A DNA stretch of 39,131 nucleotides from Cladosporium sp. IMV 00045. Taxonomy: Eukaryota; Ascomycota; Dothideomycetes; Cladosporiales; Cladosporiaceae. The stretch is from NCBI GenBank assembly GCA_001931905.2, contig MSJI02000635.1, positions 1 to 39,131 on the forward strand, read 5' to 3'. Position numbers and translations under genes: made by a program. Under the pieces are notes generated by a model, which was given only the letters and a program-made list of their open reading frames with translations, made no database searches and was not told where the DNA came from. This document shows, one piece after another, positions 1 through 9,730 of this stretch (positions are counted from its first letter, which is position 1; each line of letters starts with the position of its first letter).

Positions 1-244
1 ATTCCCATGGGCGTCTCTCCCTCACACGGGGCGCTGTCAGGTGTGAGATGAGCCGCAAGCGCGAGAACCGCGTCATTTTGTCGCCGGGCAACCTGGAGAT
101 GATCCCTGTTTCTTACATCCGCTCCAAACCGCCGACACTTCTCTCGCCCGCACGCCCTTGGCCTGCCAGTCCAGCTCGACGCCGCTGCTCTGGATACGAT
201 GCTCGATCTTGACACTTCGACTTCGACAAGTGGCTCTCTGCGGC

Positions 245-1918
245 ATGGCAGGCACGCAGAGAAGCCCATCGCGGGCACCTTCTTCCATGGGCAATAGAGA
301 CATGACCGGCCCGCAGAACAATGCAGCACTCCTGGGTGCCCTCATGGCTTTCGGCGGAGCTTCAAAGAGCAATGAGGATATGGTCAGGAGCAGGGGAAGC
401 AGTCCGGCAACAAGTCTACGAGGACCGCCATCACGACCAATCTCCAAATCGCCGACACCATACCAGCAGCATCCAACACCTTCCGCCAGGATGCCTCCTG
501 CTGTGCCAATGAGACACGCTTTCACTGGGGAAGCCGCAGTGAATCGAGCTCGTGTAAATGCACAGCGACCTGCTCCTCCTCCACTCAAACCCAAACCTCG
601 TCGACTCTCCGTACATCATTCGCACCCGGCTACGTCTCAGCATATTTCTCCATCTACTTCGTACGTTGGCATAATCGAAAACAATACCCTACGGCCGGTC
701 GAGCCCAAGAAACATCCAGATGCCCTTCGAAAGCCCCTCGGGAGCATGGAAGTACGTGCTCAAGCCAAAGCTGCACCACATGAAGGAAAAGACCAAAAAG
801 AGCGCCCACAAGACCGTACGCACCATCAAGACAAAAACGTCCAATCCCAAAATCGTGCCATTGCCGAGATCAAAGCACAAGCAACACAAGGTGGTGCCAA
901 TACCGCAGCAATAAGCTCCGACGATGAGGAATATGTATCCGCTTCAGAGGATACAGCGCCGAGTCCCATGCGCACAAGTAAACAGCCCCTGGCAAAGCAA
1001 CCACCCACTCCTCCACCTGCGAGATCTCGTCCGCCGAAACATGAACCCTCTCCTCAACGCGACCTTCACTCAACCTCACGACCGATCGACATCGCCCGAA
1101 ATCACAGACAGTCAGATGCCTCCATGCGATCAGCATCTACCCATTCCAATCCAAGCCTCAATGCGACCTACAATCAGCTCTATCACAGCCGGAGGACCCC
1201 TTTGACTCTGGGCGACGACCTGGCAAATGCCATGGTGGCTTCAAGCCTCGCAACATCCCGTGCCAGCTCTCCTCACAGGCTGGCACCTCCCTCTGCTAGC
1301 AGTCCACGACGTCCGAGCCATCTGCTGCCGTTCCATTCCCGCACGCCCAGTCCTACCAAGAAAGGCATGCGTCACACCCTTCGCAATCCCGATTCTTCAT
1401 CCGACAGCGAGATCGGCCAGCATCCATACGGCAAGCACAAGAAAAAGCGTCACTTGCGTCCAAAGCACCCTAACAAACATCATGAGGGTAAGTCCAGCTC
1501 CTTATACTCATTGTGCTCTTCTGCCAAGAGACCTAGTGCTAACTTTAACACAGGTGACCGCAAACGCTGGCGCGATGCCGTAACCGAAGGCGAACGCAAA
1601 CGCTACGAAGGTCTTTGGGCTGCAAATCGCGGCATGCACCTCAGCCCTTCGCTCCCCAACAACATCCACAGCATCGTCGTCCGTGACATTTGGGTGCGCT
1701 CACGCTTGCCTCGGGCCGAACTCGAGACGGTATGGAATCTCGTCGCGCCACAGACCAACCCGCCCGCCAAAAATCTGGGCAAAGAAGAGTTCGTGGTGGG
1801 CTTGTGGCTTATCGATCAGAGGCTAAAAGGTCGCAAAATTCCAACCAGAGTTAGCGAGACGGTGTGGGCTAGTGTGAAAGGGTTGCAGGGCATCAAGGTG
1901 AAGACGTTCAAGGGGTGA
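245..1918 (+). CDS. Irs4/Tax4-like EH-domain protein
   Basis: Two exons (245-1487, 1554-1918) give about 535 aa. The first ~400 residues are low-complexity and rich in Ser, Pro, Arg and Lys. The last ~110 form an EH domain with the hallmarks of fungal Irs4/Tax4: KRYEGLWAANRG, then VRDIWVRSRLP, then EEFVVGLWLIDQRLKGRKIP. In yeast these proteins bind and activate the PI(4,5)P2 5-phosphatase Inp51 and affect rDNA silencing and autophagy; that role is transferred by family only. The 66-nt intron (1488-1553, GTAAGT...CAG, branch TGCTAAC) is in frame and stop-free, so the unspliced frame stays open. The open frame begins further 5' without an ATG. ATGs at 245, 287 and 302 are all plausible; the one at 302 opens a conserved-looking AALLGALMAFGG stretch. 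An additional 5' exon cannot be excluded. Confidence 0.85.
   Translation: MAGTQRSPSRAPSSMGNRDMTGPQNNAALLGALMAFGGASKSNEDMVRSRGSSPATSLRGPPSRPISKSPTPYQQHPTPSARMPPAVPMRHAFTGEAAVNRARVNAQRPAPPPLKPKPRRLSVHHSHPATSQHISPSTSYVGIIENNTLRPVEPKKHPDALRKPLGSMEVRAQAKAAPHEGKDQKERPQDRTHHQDKNVQSQNRAIAEIKAQATQGGANTAAISSDDEEYVSASEDTAPSPMRTSKQPLAKQPPTPPPARSRPPKHEPSPQRDLHSTSRPIDIARNHRQSDASMRSASTHSNPSLNATYNQLYHSRRTPLTLGDDLANAMVASSLATSRASSPHRLAPPSASSPRRPSHLLPFHSRTPSPTKKGMRHTLRNPDSSSDSEIGQHPYGKHKKKRHLRPKHPNKHHEGKSSSLYSLCSSAKRPSANFNTGDRKRWRDAVTEGERKRYEGLWAANRGMHLSPSLPNNIHSIVVRDIWVRSRLPRAELETVWNLVAPQTNPPAKNLGKEEFVVGLWLIDQRLKGRKIPTRVSETVWASVKGLQGIKVKTFKG
1488..1553 (+). other. In-frame 66-nt intron in the EH-domain gene
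   Basis: The donor is GTAAGT, the branch is TGCTAAC at about 1537-1543, and the acceptor is ACACAG. The length is 22 codons with no stop, so retention would insert a Ser-rich peptide just before the EH domain instead of truncating the protein. Confidence 0.85.
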
Positions 1919-2055
1919 TCTTGCTTGATGGCACACCTTGAGCTGGTGCAGTTGGGGGTTTCATGTTTCCTACGATTTTCCTATTCCTTCTCTTCTTTAT
2001 TGTTGTACAGCGAGAGATACCCTAGATCGAGCATTTGACGAGTATGAACTCTTTG

Positions 2056-2077
2056 ACACACACGCGCGCGCGCGCGC
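2056..2077. repeat. CA/CG dinucleotide microsatellite
   Basis: A short ACACAC run passes into seven CG units in the 248-bp spacer between the convergent EH-domain and JmjC genes. Nothing else is seen in that spacer. Confidence 0.8.
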
Positions 2078-2166
2078 CTCAACTTTCATTCTCAACATCA
2101 CTTTCAATGTCTAAAAACACTCCATCCAGTTTGACGACACGCAGCAAACCAAACCTCACCGACCCC

Positions 2167-3323
2167 TCACCCCTCCACTCCCGTCTCCAATTCGGGGTAC
2201 CTCACCCCCCTCCCCTTCGCCAGCGCAACATCCCTCACAAACGCATTACTCGCCCAAAAACTTCCCTCAAAACTCATATCATACCAATAATTAACCGCGC
2301 ACGCAAACCCCTCCGGCCCACTCGTCTGCTTGACCTTATGATACCACATAGCCGGCAAATAAAGCATATCGCCCTCCTCCAGCGTGACATGTAAAGGCTT
2401 CGAAAGATGCGAGTACTCCGACGTCCGCTCCTCGGGGACTTCAGGATCCCACACTGCGACGGGGATGGGCTCTGCATCGCGCTGTGCTTCGATCACTAAC
2501 TCCTCGCCACCATCATCATCATTAGCAGCAGGGGCGTAGCGAAACTGCCCCAACACTCTCTCATTCGCACACGGCATCTCCACAGGTGGCAAGAGCACGA
2601 AGTGTTTCTTCCCGATGACTTGCACGTACACGTTCTCGTAATTGTCTTTGTGCATTGCTGTCACGGAGCGGTCGTTTCCAAGCCAGAAGTTGATGGCGTC
2701 GGCGGATTGCTGCAAGGCGATGCGGGCCCAGGAGACGTCGAGTGGGACGTCGACGAAGAGGGTGGAGTATTCGGCGCGGAGGTTGTCGTTTTCTGTGGTT
2801 GGGATGGGAGGGTTAGGTTGAGTTTCGAGGGTTGGCTAGGGAGGGGGATTTCTTAGGGCTTACGAGTTTGGGCATATTTCACGTTCTTGATTTCTGGTGG
2901 TGAGGGTGGTGGAAAGGAACTGTCTTTTTGGACGTAGTGCATGAAGTCGACGAAGTTTTCTTGCGTTTGGTGAGGTTCTACGAAGAGCAGAGTGCCGTCT
3001 TCTCTTTCAACTACACCGTCTGCGTTGCTGGGAGCTGTTAGATGTTGTCTAACTGGCTCACATGGTGATTAACTCACTCACCCATATGGAGTCACAGCAA
3101 CTTGTACATCTTCGTCTTTCATGACCTTCGCCAGATACGCTGCATCCCAAGTCTCGCATGCTTTCCAGGATTTAGCTCCACCGCGCACGACGAACGGTCT
3201 GTTCTTGGCCACATAGCGCATGAACTCTAGAGCGGACGGTTCTTCGTAAAGCTCGTCGACTACAGTGGCGTTGAGTTCGTGATAATTCGAGATGAGGTCT
3301 GCGATGGGGTCTTGCGGTGGCAT
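2167..3323 (-). CDS. JMJD7-type JmjC (cupin_8) hydroxylase
   Basis: Three exons on the minus strand (3323-3082, 3027-2864, 2792-2167) give 343 aa; introns are 54 and 71 nt with GTGAGT and GTAAGC donors. The product matches the JMJD7 class of 2-oxoglutarate/Fe(II) oxygenases: an N-terminal FVVRGGAKSW segment, VAVTPYG followed by NADGVV across the first junction, the iron-binding HKD (H183, D185) and the distal His (H287 in PAMWYHKV), then VNYWYDM near the C-terminus. Human JMJD7 is a (3S)-lysyl hydroxylase acting on DRG-family GTPases; the substrate here is inferred only. The length is slightly above the human protein (316 aa) because of an acidic insert around residues 225-260. It is convergent with the EH-domain gene and shares a 0.67 kb upstream region with the GH5 gene. 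Confidence 0.87.
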
Positions 3324-3994
3324 GTTGATTTCTTTTCTCTTTTCTCTGTTTTGAACACAGTGGCCCTCCGGAGAAATTAGGCGTTGTGTCTATCGCTCAA
3401 AGTCCCTGGATGAGTAGGTGTCGTAAAATCTAAGTCGAATCCTTGATATGAGTATTAAAGGTTCTATCGAGGTTGTATTGGATGTGAGTGAAAGCCGGGC
3501 AGAAAACGTTCGAGGTGGAGTCCGAGAGCAACTTGCGATCCTCGCAGGCTTTCAGATTGCTCACTCACATCTCGCATAACATACGACCATCGACCATCTC
3601 AATCTCATCTCTGGAGTATAAGATGCGTCTTGGTTATTGCCAAACTACAACCTCGCCATGGTGCTCTTCTCGGCATCGGTAGGGATCGGCAAAAGCCAAT
3701 GTGAAGGCGCAGGACACGACGTCAATCTGTGGCGAAGCGCCTAGGCGAGAACCATCGCAGTCTTGTTGGGGCTGCATCTAATCATTACGTTCTGACTATA
3801 TCCTGTGCAGGTATCCCGGCATTACATTGTCTCATTCCATAACTTAGCGTACTAGCTAGCTTTGTGTCTCATCAAACTTAAGAATACTCGACACTAGACT
3901 GTTCTCTAGCACCATTACAATACGGAAAAAAGCATAGATAAGAAGATCTGGGATACACAAAGACTGCGGCAAGACCACACAATATACCATACGC
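3324..3994. other. Shared upstream region, JmjC gene / GH5 gene
   Basis: This 671-bp intergenic stretch lies between two divergently transcribed genes. No supported ORF or RNA is present. It contains a perfect 10-bp palindrome, CGCCTAGGCG, at 3738-3747, and no convincing TATA box. Confidence 0.6.
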
Positions 3995-5422
3995 ATGCGG
4001 TCCATTGGCATAATTCTGGTCGCTTTTGCAGAGCTTTTCAGTGGAATATTTGCAGAAACCATTCGAGGCGTGAATTTGGGAGGATGGCTTCTAGTAGAAG
4101 AATGGTGAGTGGCAAATGGTGTTGCACTATACCATGCGTCTTCTGATGAAATGTAGGATAACACCATCGCTATTCGAATCTACCGGAACAGAAGACGAAT
4201 GGAACCTGTGCAACGAATTGGGCAAAGACGGATGCCAGAGGAAGCTGGAAAGACACTGGGACGACTTCATCACGCGCGATGACTTCGAAGACATGGCATC
4301 GGCAGGGCTTAACGCAGTCCGCATTCCCATCGGCTACTGGGCTGTTGACGTCCGCGATGATGAGCCTTATGTGGATGGACAGTATCCTTACCTCATCCAG
4401 GCGGTACATTGGGCTCACGAGACGGGCTTGCAAGTCATGATTGACCTCCACGGCGCACCGGGGTCCCAGAACGGTCAAGATAACAGCGGCCTCATCGGAC
4501 CTGTCTTGTTTCCCAGTAACTCTTCGAATGCAGACAGGAGCTTGGACGTGCTACGAAACCTCACTGAGGAGTTCTCGCAGGATCTATATGGGACCGCAGT
4601 AACATCCATCGAGCTCCTGAACGAGCCCAGATTGCACGACGGCGACTTCCCTATGTCCCAACTGAAAGACTTTTACACAGACGGAGCTGAATTGATTAGT
4701 CGAGCCAGCTCTAACAGAATCAATATCACAATCCACGGCAAGTCTCCCCTCCCCTAGTCCCAACTGCCATCACACACAAAATCACGCACTAACATCGCAA
4801 AGACGCCTTCTGGGGCCCCTCCTACTGGCAGACGTACACTCCCCTCGCCAACCAAACATCCCCCTCCTCCATAATCCTCGACACGCACCAATACTACGCC
4901 TTCCCACCCTACGCCAACCTAACCCGCTCCGAAATCCTCACACACATCTGCGAAACCTCTCACCTCCTTAAAAACACCTCCCTCAGCCGACATCCCATAA
5001 TCGTAGGCGAATTCAGCCTCGAAACCAACTCCTCCCCCTCCGAGGAAGAAGACTCGTCACACTCTTCTGAACCATCTCGCGCCCAACGAACCTGGTACCG
5101 TCTGCTCTTCGAATCGCAAGCGCGCGCCTACTCTCCCTCGGCCTCGGGCCAACCTGTTCAAGGCTGGTATTTCTGGACGTGGAAGACGGAATGGGAGATT
5201 GATACGTGGAGTTACCGGCGTGGGTGGAGGGATGGGTGGATTCCGGGTCATGTGGGGGATGAGGGGACGTGGGCTTTTCCGGTCTTGGAGGATGGGTGTG
5301 TTAATGCTGGGTTCGGGTATGAGGCGCCGGAGGAGGTTGGTGGTGCTTCTGCTGGTGGCTTGGGGAGGTGGTGGTTGGTGGTATTGTTGACGGGGTGGGG
5401 AGTGTTTTATCTATTGATTTAG
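3995..5422 (+). CDS. GPI-type GH5 glucan exo-1,3-beta-glucosidase
   Basis: Three exons (3995-4104, 4157-4737, 4803-5422) give 436 aa. A signal peptide (residues 1-20) is followed by the subfamily GH5_9 opening RGVNLGGWLLVEEW, the acid/base Glu in ELLNEP (E193) and the nucleophile Glu in IIVGEFS (E300), and by conserved DLHGAPGSQNG and QGWYFWTWK. The last ~20 residues are hydrophobic after a small-residue stretch (GGASAGG), as in a GPI-anchor signal, so the enzyme probably acts at the plasma membrane or cell wall in beta-1,3-glucan remodelling. The second intron (4738-4802) starts GCAAGT, a GC-AG intron; without it the frame stops at a TAG at 4756. Several potential N-glycosylation sites (NSS, NLT, NQT, NTS) fit secretion. 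Confidence 0.9.
4738..4802 (+). other. GC-AG intron in the GH5 gene
   Basis: The donor is G|GCAAGT, the branch is CACTAAC and the acceptor is CAAAG, 65 nt in all. It is required to join TIH to DAFWGPSYW in the conserved GH5_9 order. No GT donor nearby restores the frame. Confidence 0.85.
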
Positions 5423-6137
5423 AGGTTTGGAAGGGTGTTTGGTGTGTGAGAACATTATGGCGTGTATCGGTGGTCGCTAAGATCCCGGGTATCTTGGCTG
5501 AAGTCGTTGCCGAATGACTGTGGATGATTGTGTTCAGAGCGATCTCCAGTGTCCCAAAGTAATATATACATGTCATCGTATTATGCTTAGACGGGGTACG
5601 CTTGTGGGAAAAAGTGGATGTTGTAAGTCGTCTTGCAAGTCCTATAAGGAGAAAGCACTGACATAGGACTATAGTACCCATGACATACGTGTTACGTGTT
5701 CCAACAAAGCGTCCGCAGGCTTCCACATGATACGACAGAGAGCTCTCAAGGGCAAATACCGATTTATTTGGAAGTAGGTAAGATCCAGTCGTGTCGCAGT
5801 CGGTGTTGGAGTTGCAACATCATTAGCATTGACATCGAGCGGCGATGACTTTGACGATAGCGTATGCACGCAATAAATATCGAATCAATCCGAAACTACT
5901 TGACATCGATATATATGCTTACCATAGTGTCGTCCGAACAGGCCAAAGAAGTGCTTAGCCTTAATGAAATGCAAGACCAAGATGCATTTTCCTGTTTGGT
6001 CTCAAATTCTCACTTCCACGTCAATACAGACCTCAATTATCGGTGCCAACACAGCACATCTCTTTCTCGAGAACCATGGCAATGCGAAGCATCCTGCATG
6101 CGAGCACAATCGAGGGGACTAGACATGTCTTATGCGT
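5423..6137. other. Intergenic region without a supported gene
   Basis: About 0.7 kb after the GH5 gene. Open frames here (for example 5864-6277 on plus) show no domain, no credible splice partners and would span the TATA box of the next gene. No tRNA or repeat is seen. Confidence 0.5.
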
Positions 6138-6144
6138 TATATAA
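6138..6144 (+). promoter_or_regulatory. TATA box of the Cys-rich secreted protein gene
   Basis: TATATAA lies 137 bp upstream of the ATG at 6281. It is followed by a CT-rich tract of the kind that often surrounds fungal start sites. The placement is plausible but is inferred from sequence only. Confidence 0.5.
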
Positions 6145-6280
6145 TAAGGCGAGAAGCGGTGAGTGGAAGGTGTATATTTACGCCCTACCATGCCATCATC
6201 TCGCTCATCCTTCTCTCATCATTCCTTTCGGAGTACCCTACGCCGCACAATTGACTTGTTGTCTATCTCGACCCTGAAAG

Positions 6281-6812
6281 ATGAAATCATCCATTGCAGC
6301 CATCATTGTGGCCTCTTGGGTCGGCATCGCAGCAGCATGCACAAGCGACGTTCGTTACATTACCCTTCTTATACGCCCATGCAGCTCCGAGACGTGTAGT
6401 CTGACTATGACCCAGGTCTATGAACACTGTACACACTACATCCCGAGGAGCGACAGTGATCCCTACATCAAATGCTCGAACACCAACCAATGCATCGATG
6501 CCTGTAAGGCGCGCACGGGCAAATGCGAGAAACACTACCAGGCTGGAGAGCTTGCTGTCAGCTGCGCCAAATTGATCGGCAATATGAACGAGTATTGCGT
6601 TGCTTTCGAGACCACTTGCAAAATTGGTCAGTCCGCATCAGCAAACGAGTGAGTTGCGGAATCCCCTACATAAGACTTCACCAAGAGGGTGTCACTAACC
6701 GAACACCTTACCGCATCGTAGGTTCGATCTGGCATCCGTCGAGACGGAGTACGACCATCCGCAAGTAGCTCTGTCTGATTTGGATGGAGCATTTCGTCAG
6801 ACTAGCCTTTAG
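6281..6812 (+). CDS. Small secreted cysteine-rich protein (effector-like)
   Basis: Two exons (6281-6648, 6722-6812) give 152 aa. Residues 1-19 form a clear signal peptide. The mature part has eleven cysteines (positions 20, 34, 39, 50, 65, 71, 75, 82, 95, 106, 113), all in exon 1, and exon 2 encodes an acidic, Cys-free tail ending AFRQTSL. The 73-nt intron has a GTGAGT donor, a CACTAAC branch and a TCGTAG acceptor. Read unspliced, the TGA inside the donor stops translation after 123 residues. I do not recognise a named family. Small size, secretion signal and cysteine density are what candidate effectors or apoplastic/antimicrobial proteins look like, but function is unknown. It sits alone in a sparse region beside a decayed esterase fragment. 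Confidence 0.75.
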
Positions 6813-7082
6813 ACGTCACTATTAGGTGGTAGTCATTATATGTAGCTAGGAATGCGAATAGGTACTCAGCTGTTACGCGGCCTTTTCCTCAACTGCCCAA
6901 CTTAAAAAAGAAGGAGAAAAGAAAGAAACCAATCAATCAATCAAAAGTCAAAGACTTTGGCAACGACACGGCATATCCAGTGTCGTCTCTTGATTCAATC
7001 AGACTGTGCGACTTTGATGGGCAAGAGTGTTAGTTTCCAGAGAAGAAGACTGGCGATGGAAGTGTGCTTGCTACAAAGAGGC
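6813..7082. other. Intergenic, with short AATC repeats
   Basis: This stretch holds a purine-rich tract and a few tandem AATC units near 6931-6943. No gene is supported. Confidence 0.5.
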
Positions 7083-7277
7083 TTATGTTTCGAACCGATA
7101 GGGGAAGGCCGTCTGATTCTTCTGCTGGCAACCGTTGTAGGTGACGAATATGTTGGCGAGGTCGATGCCGCCGTCGATGGGAAGAACATCGCCGCTGATG
7201 CCGTGGATATCCAAGTAGGCGATCGTGTCGTTGCCACCATCGCAGCCGCTGATCATGCCAGGCGAAATGGGAACCTT
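7083..7277 (-). pseudogene. Relic of a CE1 feruloyl-esterase / PHB-depolymerase-like gene
   Basis: On the minus strand a 65-codon stretch reads like the C-terminal part of fungal feruloyl esterase C/PHB-depolymerase-family enzymes: [17 protein letters not shown], then GDVLPIDGG, then NIFVTYNGC, which parallels the family pattern SGC-GG-PVAY-IHG-(D)-VLPI-GR-RD-FV-NGC. It begins directly after an in-frame TGA (7280-7278) and ends at a TAA (7085-7083) shortly after the NGC motif, before the usual last Cys and His. The N-terminal two thirds, with the GxSxG serine, is absent; only ~250 bp separate it from the next gene. I read it as a truncated, decayed copy. A tiny live exon of a gene with far upstream exons is much less likely. 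Confidence 0.6.
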
Positions 7278-7525
7278 TCACCGCCGCCTGGTGCGAAATG
7301 CAGATAATGTCCTTGCCGTTACGACAGCAGCTCAGTAGGCTCGCCGATTCAGGATGATGTCTGAACCCAGGCTTCGAGAATAACACAATTTATTACTCTG
7401 CGCTGTGCAGCTAAGTAAAGCTCCTGCAATGCATGAAATCCAAACCCAAACGCCAATTCTATAATGCGCCTCATGTCTATACATTCATCCATGCCATTCA
7501 TAATTTCATAAACCATCCAAACAAT
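7278..7525. other. Spacer between esterase relic and PQ-loop gene
   Basis: No intact gene. It may contain further unrecognisable remains of the esterase upstream of the TGA. Confidence 0.4.
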
Positions 7526-8827
7526 CTAATTCAGAGACCCATACCCTCCCTCCCTCCCCGTCTCCCCATCCAACAAACTCCTCCTCTCCCTCGCGTCCCT
7601 CTCGCCAAAACTGGGCACCCACCCTCTCATCCACCCACTAACCCTCCTCCAACGACCAACCCTGCCCCTCCCCTCTTCCACATCGACCACAACGACCTTC
7701 GCCTCCTCACTCTCCCCATACAACAAAAACTGCACGCCAACACTAGCGTCCAGCGCCAGAACGCCCGCCGCGCCGAGGAAAAACGGCATCGCGGCCGCCA
7801 CCCACGCGTCGCGATCCGAGCCCGCGGGGCCCGCCCATCCGTGTCCGCCGTAGGGTTCCATGGAAGACCAGGCGAGCGGGTTGGTGGCGAGTGCGGCGGA
7901 GTAGAAGAGGTTGCCGCTGAAAGCTGCTGCGAAGAGGGTGGGCGAGAGACCTGCGGTGGATTGGCGGGTGTAGTTCTTGTAGAGTTGGGGGAGGCGAGAG
8001 CCGAGGTAGAGGATTGTGGAGAGCCAGGATAGGACTGTGCCGGCTGTTTCGAGGCGTGTGGGACCTGAAGTGGCGAGGGTTTTGGCGCTAGTGGTGTCGA
8101 TTGGGGATGCTTGGGTCATTGCTACCAGGCATGCGAGCATGAGCATGGTCCTTGGTGAGGGGGAGGGGAAAGGCGAGGATGGGCCTGAGCGGTGGATGGT
8201 GTTGCAGCGAGGTGTTGTTGATGGGCTGGGAGAAGCCTTCTCGTCTTGAGTTGGGTCCTTGCGGAAGATTGGTGCCTTGAAGATAGGTCTTGGTCCACCG
8301 GATTTGCGAATGCTGTTATCTTCGCTTCCTTCAGTGCTTGATCGTGGACTGAAACCTTCGATTACCACGCCATCCATGCTACTGCGGCCGTCACTGTTGT
8401 CCTCATTCCCACCGCGTGGCCGAATGCGGAAAAGGTGCTTTCCATGCCTCAGCCTCTCATACCAAACCCACTGCATGACAAGGCAAAGATCCACGAAGAC
8501 ATAGTATCCACCGATCACAACCTGCCAATGAGCCTGATGTGTGAAGAGTGCTCCGAGCAAGTTTCCAAGATCACCGAGACACCATTCCACGAGGAAGAAG
8601 ATGGACAGGCCTGAAGTACTCTTGATGTTGAAGTTTTTGTAGATCTGCGGCAGCTGTGCGAATAGCCAGGAACAGATACTCAAGGCACCTAGCAGGTTGG
8701 ATGTAAATGCGAGAGGTGTTGGTATACACACGTGGAATGTGCTGCTGAACCGAAGGAGGAAGTCATTTATGGGTGCGCAGTGGTCTGGCAGGGTGGGAGA
8801 CAAGGCGGATGCGTCGAGCCATGGCAT
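7526..8827 (-). CDS. PQ-loop vacuolar amino-acid transporter (Ypq/Rtc2-like)
   Basis: A single exon of 433 aa; the open frame extends further 5' but the first ATG is at 8827. Two PQ-loop repeats are visible: SWLFAQLPQIYKNF (PQ at residues 60-61) followed by STSGLSIFFLVEW, and YLGSRLPQLYKNY (PQ at 280-281) followed by STAGLSPTLFAAAF. About seven membrane segments are predicted by eye, with a long Ser/Pro-rich cytosolic loop (residues ~130-228) between the two halves. Yeast Ypq1-3 and human PQLC2 move cationic amino acids (Lys, Arg, His) across the vacuole/lysosome membrane; that substrate range is inferred from family. The large loop and basic/acidic C-terminal tail (after ~372) are candidate regulatory regions. 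Confidence 0.87.
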   Translation of the reverse strand: MPWLDASALSPTLPDHCAPINDFLLRFSSTFHVCIPTPLAFTSNLLGALSICSWLFAQLPQIYKNFNIKSTSGLSIFFLVEWCLGDLGNLLGALFTHQAHWQVVIGGYYVFVDLCLVMQWVWYERLRHGKHLFRIRPRGGNEDNSDGRSSMDGVVIEGFSPRSSTEGSEDNSIRKSGGPRPIFKAPIFRKDPTQDEKASPSPSTTPRCNTIHRSGPSSPFPSPSPRTMLMLACLVAMTQASPIDTTSAKTLATSGPTRLETAGTVLSWLSTILYLGSRLPQLYKNYTRQSTAGLSPTLFAAAFSGNLFYSAALATNPLAWSSMEPYGGHGWAGPAGSDRDAWVAAAMPFFLGAAGVLALDASVGVQFLLYGESEEAKVVVVDVEEGRGRVGRWRRVSGWMRGWVPSFGERDARERRSLLDGETGREGGYGSLN

Positions 8828-9730
8828 GATCGTGCCTGAAGCTCGCGGCGGTAAAGATGCTGGTCCTGTGGTGATGGTACTGATATGTACGAGAGATGCA
8901 GTTGCAGTGTACGCTGGAAAGATAAAGACCAAGCTGAGTTGTCGAGGCTGAGGGTAGTACACGCGCCTTCTTCAACAGTGCTATTGCTGGTTTGTCTCGC
9001 GTGATGTGTGACCTTCCGGATCGTCTGATGTATATGCTGTGGACTGATGCTAGACAGAGACGTTGACCTGCTGTGTGACGTAGGGTAAGGCTGTGATTTG
9101 GTACGGGGCCCAGGACAGTAGTTCGAAGGAAGATAGAGACAGACAAGAGAACTCTTGAAGGTGTGGAAAGACTAAAGCAAGTGCAGGAAAGTGGTGTAAC
9201 AACAGAAGAGCAAGAGAGACGGGCAAAGAAGAAGGGAATCCAAGACCTATCTGGTGGATGTCACCGTCCACATGATATCGGGCGGGATGCTTAGGGTGCT
9301 ACAGACACATAGTCATCAACATCGGTATCTCCAGATAGCGAAAGGCGTCTTCTGCGAGTCTCAACGGCTGCGTGGGGAGAGGAGCACCTGAGCACCTGAT
9401 CAGCGTTGGTCAGGTGCCGAGGTCGAGCGATAGGCTGATGCAGTGGGAGAAGGGCCAGTCATAGCCACGGTATTATACGGGCAACGGCGCGGCTTGGAGA
9501 ATGATGAGTCCCAAATGGATGTTGATAGCTGATAAGAGCGAGCCCTTTGGTCGTCGAATTAGCGCCGCCGTTGTGGCGGGGGATTTACACGCACCCGTGA
9601 TCGGAGACTGCCAAGGGTTCAGCGGAGATACTTGTTCTATTATTACTTCTTCTGGTAAAGACGTGAGGGATGGTACGGATATCGTTGGGTGTATCTACAG
9701 CGAGAAAAGAAGGTCTACATGGCTTGATCA
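8828..9730. other. Upstream region of the PQ-loop gene
   Basis: About 0.9 kb with no supported gene; open frames are short and start without conserved features. It contains a direct repeat of GAGCACCT and an 8-bp inverted repeat near 9392-9417. Confidence 0.5.
9392..9417. repeat. Inverted repeat with CACCTG boxes
   Basis: GCACCTGA (9392-9399) and TCAGGTGC (9410-9417) are perfect 8-bp inverted arms around a 10-bp spacer. A third GCACCTGA copy precedes them (9384-9391). This could be a paired E-box-like regulatory site or a hairpin; no direct evidence separates these. Confidence 0.5.

Noticed and set aside
3738..3747. CGCCTAGGCG palindrome as a specific operator
   Set aside because: A single 10-bp palindrome is expected by chance at this scale, and no second copy or conserved context was seen.
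5864..6277. 137-codon plus-strand ORF before the Cys-rich gene
   Set aside because: It spans the likely TATA box and 5' leader of the next gene, has no domain, and its composition looks random.
7007..7038. CDFDG-like peptide on the plus strand near the esterase relic
   Set aside because: It resembles a feruloyl-esterase C-terminal motif but lies on the opposite strand to the relic, so it is probably coincidence.
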